Positions 56,849 to 64,000 of a stretch of DNA of 64,000 nucleotides are shown here, piece by piece. Source of the DNA: Cannabis sativa (lineage: Eukaryota > Streptophyta > Magnoliopsida > Rosales > Cannabaceae); NCBI RefSeq assembly GCF_029168945.1, contig NC_083602.1, forward strand, positions 46,127,442 to 46,191,441, given 5' to 3'. The translations under genes and the position numbers were made by a program. Numbering within the stretch: position 1 is the first letter of the stretch; each line of letters starts with the position of its first letter. The notes under the pieces are model-generated. The model saw only the letters and a list, made by a program, of their open reading frames with translations, had not been told where the DNA came from and did not search any database.

Positions 56849-57220
56849 TGGAAACTACATCTAGACGGGTCAGCTACAGATCAACTATATGGTGCAGGAA
56901 TTGCCCTTGTCACGCCTGGGGGGCAACACCTGCACGCTGCAGTCAAGTTTAGATTTAAAGCATCTAATAACGAAGCCGAGTATGAAGCTCTAATTACTGG
57001 CCTAAAACTAGCTCAGGAGATGAAAGCCGAACACATTAAAATCTGTAGTGATTCACAGTTGGTGGTAAATCATGAATTCGAAGAATACGAGGCTCGGGGA
57101 GAAAAAATGATAGCATATCTGAGCAAAATACATGATCTTCTCGCACAATTCAAAAGCTACGGTCTATGACAAATCCCAAGGGAAGAAAACACAATTGCAG
57201 ACGCGTTAGCTTGAGTGACA
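56849..57220 (+). pseudogene. Archaeal-type RNase H (aRNH) domain of Tat element
   Basis: No ATG and two stops, but clearly coding: WKLHLDGSATDQLYGAGIAL (first Asp), ASNNEAEYEALITGLKLAQ (Glu), KICSDSQLVVNHEFEEYEA (Asp) and REENTIADALA (last Asp). This second RNase H, related to archaeal and plant RNase H1 forms, is a marker of the Tat clade. TGA codons near 57168 and 57212 break it. It lies between RNase H and integrase, as expected. Confidence 0.85.
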
Positions 57221-57231
57221 AGGCGAACTTG

Positions 57232-58296
57232 GCTCCTATCCTGTTCCTCGAAGAGCCTAGCATCACTGGCACGGAAGAAATCAAAATAAAAGATACTTCC
57301 CCAAACTGGATGACACCAATAGCAGCCTACCTCGACTATAGGAAACTCCCAGATAATCGGAATGAAGCTCAAAAAATGAGAAGGAAAGCTGCTCGGTATA
57401 TCATAGTAGAGGGAATTATGTATAGAAGAGGATTCTCAATGCCATTGCTCAGATGTGTTACTCAAGAAGAAGCTGCACGACTCCTATCTGAGGTGCACGA
57501 CGGATTCTGTGGAAATCATGCCGCCGGGCAAAGTTTATCTAAGAAAATTCTAAGGCAAGGTTACTTCTGGCCAACGATGATTGAAGATTCAAAAGCCTAT
57601 GTTAAGAAGTGTGACAAATGCCAGAGATTTTCAAAGATACCTCGAGCTCCGCCTAACAAGTTAACTCTGATGCAGAGTCCGTGGCCCTTTGCCATTTGGG
57701 GAATTGACTTGATCTGACAATTACCCAAAGCGAAAGGAGGAGTGCAATCTGCAGTGGTAGAGGTTGATTACTTTACTAAGTGGATGGAAGCCGAACCACT
57801 CACAACCATTACATTAAAGAAAGTTCAAGACATTATTGTGACTAACATAATCTGCCGGTTCGGACTATCATACAAGAAAGTTTCAAATAATGGCAAGCAA
57901 TTCGACAGCCAATCCTTCACTGACTTTTGTGCGAACCATGGTATCATCAAAATTTTCTTTGCAAAGGCACATCCTCAAGTGAATGGTCAAGTTGAAGCAG
58001 TCAAAAAAACCTTGAAGGATACACTGAAGAAAAAACTCGAAGATGCCAAGGGAATAATTGGCCAGAAGAGCTTCTTGAAGTTCTATGGTCATATCAGACA
58101 ACTGAAAAAACGGCAACCGGAGAGACACCATTCGTTATGGCGTACGGATATGAAGCTATGCTGCCTGTAGAACTCGAGCCACCATACCACAGAAGATTTA
58201 TGTACAACCAAGATACCAATCACGTACTCCAAGCCGAATCCCTTGATGAAATTGAAGAAAGATGAGCCACTGCAAACTTGAAGTTGATGGCCCATT
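57232..58296 (+). pseudogene. Tat integrase, N-terminal zinc finger and core
   Basis: 57310-57717: H2C2 finger (SEVHDGFCGNHAAG ... YVKKCDKCQRFSKI) and WPFAIWGIDLI with the first Asp, then TGA at 57716. 57742-58170: VEVDYFTKWMEAEPL, then VSNNGKQFDSQSF, where the second catalytic Asp of the usual SDNG is Asn, and NGQVEAVKKTL with Glu. A frameshift near 58050-58110 follows. The coding sequence is split after 58296 by a solo LTR and resumes at 60188. Confidence 0.86.
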
Positions 58297-60187
58297 TGTT
58301 GGAAATTATTTTACCAGGATCTTAGATCTACTCACAAGTATGTTGATTAACACCCTAAATATGAACTTTCTAAAACGATGAAATAAACACATATAAAGTT
58401 TAGGAAACCTTACATTGGGTGCAGCGAAATTAAATGACTCATTTCGTTCAGATCTCTAACCCTTGTATCCTTTCTGTCGCAGAGTATTATCAAGATCTGA
58501 ACCTGGATCTCTTTCTCTGAATCTTTGATGCTGAAACTCCTTTTGCTGAAAACCTTTCTTCACGATCTTCCTCACTATGATTGAGGTATTGCTTGCTGTG
58601 TGTGGGCACTACTCTAATCACTAAGGGGTTTCGAAATATTCAAGGAAGAAGAGAGAGAGAGAGAGTGGCGGCCAAGGTAGAGAGAGAGGCTCAGGTTTTT
58701 CTGAATGAAAAGTGTAATTTTCCTGAAGCCTTCACTACCGATTTATAGCATTCCACTAGGGTTAGGTTTAAATTATTTGGCATTAAAATAATAAAAATAT
58801 CAGAGGTAAAACTCCTATAAAAGTGGCCGGCCAAGGCTTATTGGATTTGGGCCTCACTTTTAGCAATTTTGCAGTTTTATCACTTTTGTATCTGATTTTC
58901 TCAAAAATGCCAATTTTCTAATTCAACCATTTAAATGCCAATTCTAACTATTTAATAACTATAAATAATTATTAAATAACATTGTCATTTATCATATTTA
59001 TTAATTGAACCATACAAAGTATCATAATTAACAAATATGCCCCTAAAAACTCTTTCTTTACAATTTCGCCCTTACTTAGTGAAAATTTCACAAATAGACA
59101 TAGTCTAGTTTGAGAATTATAATTGATTAATCAAAACTAATTACATGAGTCTTACAAGCAATATTATCTCAACTAGTGCGGGGACCACGGGTCTATATAA
59201 CCGAGCTTCCAATAAGTAGATCAAGAATTTATCACTAAAATTCACTAACTTATTAATTCTTCGTTGAATCAACGCATAGAACTTAGAATTGCACTCTCAG
59301 TATATAGAATGCTCTATATGTTCCACCATATAGACGCATCATTAGTTATCCATTTTTATAATCCTAATTTGATCAACGATCCTCTATATGAATGATCTAC
59401 ACTGTAAAGGGATTAGATTACCGTTACACCCTACTATGTGTTTTATCCTTAAAACACTTGACCCCGTATAAATGATATTTCAGCTTATGTGAAATGAATA
59501 CTCCACCATTTATGTTCGTTTAGTGAAGCTCGAAGGAGATCATCATTTGCTTACTATTCGCCAGATAGAAGCTATAGATTCCATGTTTATGTTAGCGCTC
59601 CCACTCAATTGCACTACCGTGTTCCCAAAATGTACGTATCACCCTGACCTAAAAGTAGGCTTAACTAACAAATCAAAGAACACTAATAGCCTTTCAAGAT
59701 TGAGCCTAATCATAACAGGATTAAGAACATTTGATCTAGGATCAACTAGGAGATATTGACTTGAATAGATTTTAAGGTAAGTTTAATTAATCTAAGTCAA
59801 AGTTCAATATCGGTCCCTTCCGATGCATACTCCATGCATCCAACCTGAGCTTTACTTTAACCAATGTTCTGGAAAGAACATAGCATTTCTCCAAATGCAA
59901 GTAAACTCTTGTTGTAGATTATCATATCAGTAAAACCCTGTGTCTGATAAATCTAGGAAACTTTATTCACATAGTCATGTTTACTTTCCAAAGTGATGAC
60001 AACACAATAAACAGGATCTAGTATGTGAAAAGGGTTTAAGATGAATTTATAAATCAAATAGACAAGCAATTGATAAAGTGAACCAAAACATACACAAATG
60101 AATGAAAAATACTTCTGTTTCATTATTGATGTTGAATAAAATAGATTACATTGAAATGGACTTTTATTTAGGGCATAAAACCCAACA
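58297..60187 (-). mobile_element. Solo LTR of Copia-type family inside Tat integrase
   Basis: 1,891 bp; plus strand TGTTGGAAATTATTTT...AAACCCAACA, same family as 17201-19093. Flanks are CCATT and CCATC (5-bp TSD with one mismatch), and integrase coding resumes in register after one TSD copy. No internal region, so it is the product of LTR-LTR recombination. Confidence 0.87.
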
Positions 60188-60451
60188 CCATCAACAAACA
60201 GTAGCTCGATATTTCAATAAACAAGTGAAGGCTCAGAAATTCTTCATGGGAGATATGGTCCTAAGAAGGGTATTCTTAAACAACAAGGACAGTACGGCAG
60301 GTGTACTTGGACGTGACTACGAGGGACCATAGCAAGTGGTCAAAGTTCTCGAATCCGGAGCATAAAAATTAGGTAAGTATAATGAAAAAATGCAACTCGT
60401 TCTAGTACCACGGTATTGGAATGAGGAACATTTAACAAAATACTACCAATA
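60188..60451 (+). pseudogene. Tat integrase C-terminus
   Basis: Continues integrase after the solo LTR: QQTVARYFNKQVKAQKF, MGDMVLRRVFLNN, DYEGP (GPY/F-like), VLVPRYWNEEHLTKYYQ. Two in-frame stops (near 60330 and 60363). It marks the end of pol. Confidence 0.83.
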
Positions 60452-61131
60452 AAGTACCAGGTCGGACGAACACACTAAGTACTTAACGAACATTTACTCT
60501 TAAGTGAATGGCCTGCTGGGCGGACTACGCTCAAAGGTTTCGACAAAAGAAAAAAAGTACTCAGGTCAGGTGACCACAATTTAAAGTACAATTTCTTATT
60601 TTTGCAGTTTGTTTTATTTCATGTTAAGCTAAATGATCAAATTAGATCAAATAGCTCTGATGTAAGTTACTACGGTAACAAACACATTTTTCGATCAATA
60701 AATGAATAAAGATAGTCATTTCAAAATTCAAATTCAGTCGAAATTATTAGCATGTTTCTAATTTACCATCCAGTGGGTACAAAAGGTTTGGTCAAACCCA
60801 AAACACCGAACAAATAAAAAGTATACTTGTAAAAAACAAGTGACCAAGAGTCATAAGTCTGCTCGGTCACTTGGGAGGCACCTATACCTGTACAAAGCAT
60901 TTGGTAAAGATAAAACAACCACAATTGCACGATGATTATAAACAGAGAACGAAATTCATTAACGATAACAAAAGCACGTAAGACTGGGATTAAAAGCTGC
61001 CCGGTCAGCCAGTTGAATGTGAAATGAAAAACAATTCCAAGTTTAAAGACCGCTTGGCCGGTCACGATGTCTTAGAAAAGGCCTTATGGCCGAATAAGAT
61101 ATATAAAAATAAAAGGATAAAAGAGAAGTAT
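60452..61131 (+). other. Non-coding spacer after Tat pol
   Basis: No frame supported. It separates pol from the antisense ORF. The 100-aa minus frame 60763-61065 is not recognised. Confidence 0.45.
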
Positions 61132-62560
61132 TTAAATAGCTGGAGTCCCAAGCTCTTGGTTCAGGTCTTCTGGGCCGACAGGAGCTGGAGGATCTATTGT
61201 TTGAATGGGAGGTACATTAGCATTTTGGTCGGAGGTAGAAGCAGCCGCCTCAATTTCACCATAAGCCAATTGGGAAGCCCAGAACTCAAGGTACATATCC
61301 TTAGCTTCACCCAAGTAGTTGAAGTTTTCTTGAGGATTAGCCTTCCAAAAGTCATAGAAGAGCTCACGACTGGCTGTCTCCAAGGCATGAACTTTCTCTC
61401 CCAGCCTTGTCACATCGGCTGTAAGCTCCTCCTCCTTAGACTTCTTCTCCTCCTCCACCCGACGAAGGACCGCTGGAAGAGATGTCCTTTCATCTAGAAC
61501 ACTGTTCACTTCATCAGATAAGGTCTCGATGGTTTCTTCAAGTTGGTCAGAAGCCTCAAAATCCTTAGTCAACTCAGTTATTTTCTTCTGGGTAGTAAAG
61601 AGTTTCTTGTTGACTTCACCCAGCTCCATCCGAACAGCTCCAAATTCCACCCTAGCGTCATCAGCGTCCTTCTTGGCCAAGTCCATCTCCGCCCTCATGG
61701 TGTTGGACAGAGCCCCGTTCTTGGAAGCAGTAGATTTCACCCGGTAGTATGTGTAGGCCAACTTCAAACTGGCATACATAGAGGAAAAACTTTAGAATTT
61801 GAGCCAAGTAAAGAGGATTAAAGGAAATTGTCAAGAAAGACTTACCCTTGTGAATTCCTTCAAGACTCCACCCATCAACAACTCCAGAGAAGAGTCATTG
61901 TCGGCGCCGGCTAGTTGCTCACTAACCTCAAGAAGCAACTGCTTCATATAGTGGCCGAGCATCTCCTTGCCTTTCTTGGCCTTAAGAAGCACCGGCAAAG
62001 GTGGTGTAAGGGCCTGCATCTGCTCAGGTCCACGCTTGATCAGCTCAGACCCACCTTTCAATTGTTCGGACCTGTCTGAACTTCCTCCTCAAGACTCCTT
62101 GGACTTAGCAACTTTTGGACTAGAGGGGTTTGCAACTGTTAGCTCCTCGGAAAGATCAATGACCTCCTCGGCAGGCGTCTTTTCCTTAGAAGAGGTCCCC
62201 TCACCGCCTCTAGACTTCTTGGCTGGAGGAGATGCGCTGAAGCTTCCACCAATTCTCTTCTTCAGAGCATCAAGCATCTTCTGAGACATGTCTGCATGAA
62301 ACAAAAACAACATGGTTAGAGAAAATAGTCATCAGAAACATAAAGCATAGTAGTCAAGAAGCTTAAAAGCAAGACGGAGTAGTATGCAAGATGATTGCCC
62401 GAGCAAGACTCGAAAGTCCATCATCACCTGGCATGCCTCTTATTTCAGACATAATAGCTTTCCCTTTTCCAAGCACAGGAGAAGGTGGTCGAGCAGGGGA
62501 ACTAGGCTCCCTAATTCGAATTGCATGTTCAATAGGCCTGGGCTGGGTTGGAAGTTTCTT
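61132..62560 (-). pseudogene. Antisense multi-exon ORF of Tat element (interrupted)
   Basis: Reads right to left. Exon A (62560 to about 62385): open frame with KKLPTQPRPIEHAIRIREP and GKGKAIMSEIRGMPGDDG. Exon B (about 62298-61846) is preceded by an acceptor-like TTTCATGCAG: MSQKMLDALKKRIGGSF, one TGA (62090), then MLGHYMKQLLLEVSEQLAGA and GGVLKEFTR. A donor GTAAGT starts at 61845. Exon C (from 61761 with the in-frame AG, to 61132): LAYTYYRVKSTASKNG, a long coiled coil (about 61700-61400: MELGEVNKKLF, RRVEEEKKSKEEELTADVTR) and DFWKANPQENFNYLGEAKD. Antisense ORFs after pol are known in Tat-related elements; their function is unknown to me. An LTR at 62562 cuts off the 5' part. Confidence 0.7.
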
Positions 62561-62561
62561 C

Positions 62562-64000
62562 TGTTGGGTTTTATGCCCTAAATAAAACTCTTTACAATCT
62601 GATTAGTTATCAATATAAGAAATTTGAAGTGATTTATGTTTGCATGAATTTTAGATGCTCATGGTTTAATATGTTTATTACATTCACACACACAAAATCA
62701 GTTAAATTCAGAACATATGTTTATTCACAATTACAGTATCGTCAACACAGTGGAATGTGATTGTGATCATATGAATCAAAAGACTAAGTCCCTGTTTCAT
62801 CAGTGTTTTGGATTTACACTAATGTGATAATCAACGATGATGTGTACTTACACTTGGAGTAAGTGTTATGTTCTTTCCAGGACATTAGTAAAGTATACTA
62901 GTTTCGAATGTATGGAGTATACATTGGACTAGACCGATATTGCAACTAAGTTAAGATATTACAAACTTACCGTTATACATATCTTTCCAAGTCAATATCA
63001 GTAGTTGATCTTAAGATTAAAAGAATCTAAATCCTGATATGCTTAGGCTCAACTCAGGAGTGCTATTCATGCTCTTTGATTTATTAGTTAAGCCTACTTT
63101 TGGGTCAGGGTGATACGTATATTTTGGGAACATGATAGTATGATTGAGTGGGAGTGCTGAACATAAATATGGAATCTATAGCTTCTACTGGTGTATAGAA
63201 GTCAAGTGATGATTCCCTTCGAGCTTAGCAAATAGAAGTAAATGGATGAGCTCTTGTTTAACTGACTAATTATTAGATCACTAAACACCATTTACAGGTA
63301 GCTGAGTGTTTTAAGGGGCAAAATACATTGAGGGGTGAGAACAGTAAAATTATCCCATCTCGATGTAGATCATCTATATAGAGGATCTTTGAGCACAATA
63401 AGATTATAACAATGGTTAAATGAGATAGCATATCTATATCGTGGAACATATAATATGCTCTATATAAGTCTGAGAGTGCAATTCTAAGTTCTTAGAGTGG
63501 ATTCAACGAAGAATTAATAAGTAGGATTTTACTTGGTATATTTGGTTCACTTATTGGAAGCTCAGCATATAGATCCATGGTCCCCATTCTAGTTGAGAAC
63601 ATACTGCTTGTAAGAATCAATAATTGATTCATGATTAGTCAATTATAATTCTAAAGTTAGACTATGTCTAATTTGTGAATTTTCACTAAGGAGGGGCGAA
63701 ATTGTAAAGAAAAGAGATTGTAGGTTTATTTATTTATTAATGGACTTTATATATCTAGTTAATAATTAAATTAAATGACAATATTATTTAATAATCTATT
63801 TTAGTTATTAAATAATTAGTTTTGGCATTTAAATTGTTAGAATTGGAAAATTGGCGTTTTTGAGAAAATAAAAATAAAATTTGTTAAAACTGCAAAATCA
63901 AGTGGGGCCCATTCTATACACCTTGGCCGACCACTTGTTTAAGTTTTTCAAATTGATATTTTCATTATTTTAATGCCAAATAATTCCTAACCTAAACCTA
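62562..64000 (+). repeat. Copia-type LTR, plus orientation (continues past window)
   Basis: Starts TGTTGGGTTTTATGCCC and is the inverse of 17201-19093, diverged by indels. The first 1,439 bp of about 1,890 are present. Whether it is solo or the 5' LTR of a full element cannot be seen. Confidence 0.82.

Larger units (their letters stand above)
51933..64000 (+). mobile_element. Tat-clade Ty3 retrotransposon, plus strand (3' end outside window)
   Basis: LTR, PBS, gag, protease, RT, RNase H, second (archaeal-type) RNase H, integrase, a non-coding spacer and an antisense ORF, in that order. A second RNase H and an antisense ORF after pol are known features of Tat/Ogre-related elements. It is interrupted by a solo LTR (58297-60187) and by another LTR at 62562. 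Same family as the minus-strand element at 1-1989. All frames carry stops. Confidence 0.9.

Overview
This window is intergenic plant nuclear DNA made almost entirely of nested transposable elements. Chromovirus-type Ty3 pol with C-terminal chromodomains, a Tat-clade Ty3 element with a second RNase H, plant Copia elements, a CACTA element, a MITE and a TRIM all point to a flowering plant, probably a eudicot. The species cannot be named from the sequence alone. No intact host gene, rRNA or tRNA gene is supported. All coordinates, target-site duplications (TSDs) and identity estimates below were read by eye.

Layout. 1-11133: a minus-strand Tat-type Ty3 element (gag fragment, PBS, 5' LTR). Its LTR is split by a complete minus-strand chromovirus (1990-10821, TSD AGAAA). 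11134-15260: AT-rich Copia-like remnants holding a non-autonomous CACTA element (13892-15043, TSD TGT). 15261-19093: a deleted minus-strand Copia-type LTR element with long LTRs (TSD GCAAG). 19218-24359: a minus-strand Copia element with 181-bp LTRs (TSD TTTAT). 24365-26640: low-complexity sequence, a Mutator-like MITE (9-bp TSD) and half of a second copy.

26642-40397: a plus-oriented, nearly complete long LTR of a Ty3 family (called family 2 here). It has been hit by a 365-bp TRIM and by a solo LTR (28720-39317, TSD GTACG). The solo LTR is itself split by a complete plus-strand chromovirus of its own family (29418-38165, TSD GTTAT). 40398-50587: an old LTR-like remnant split by a second, minus-oriented family-2 element (40759-50056, TSD CTTAT), whose LTRs are nearly identical although its interior is decayed. 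50588-51932: a Copia LTR remnant. 51933-64000: a plus-strand Tat element with LTR, gag, protease, RT, RNase H, archaeal-type RNase H, integrase and an antisense, apparently intron-containing ORF. It is interrupted by a Copia-type solo LTR (58297-60187) and by another copy of that LTR in the opposite orientation (62562 to window end).

Every retroelement coding region is broken by stops or frameshifts, many of them C-to-T changes. The loci therefore look like silenced, methylated relics, although several LTR pairs are still about 97-99% identical. The observations most worth a second look are a series of covarying hairpins in the family-2 LTR, the antisense multi-exon ORF of the Tat element, a 16-bp palindrome shared by two LTR families, and near-identical LTRs flanking a non-coding interior.
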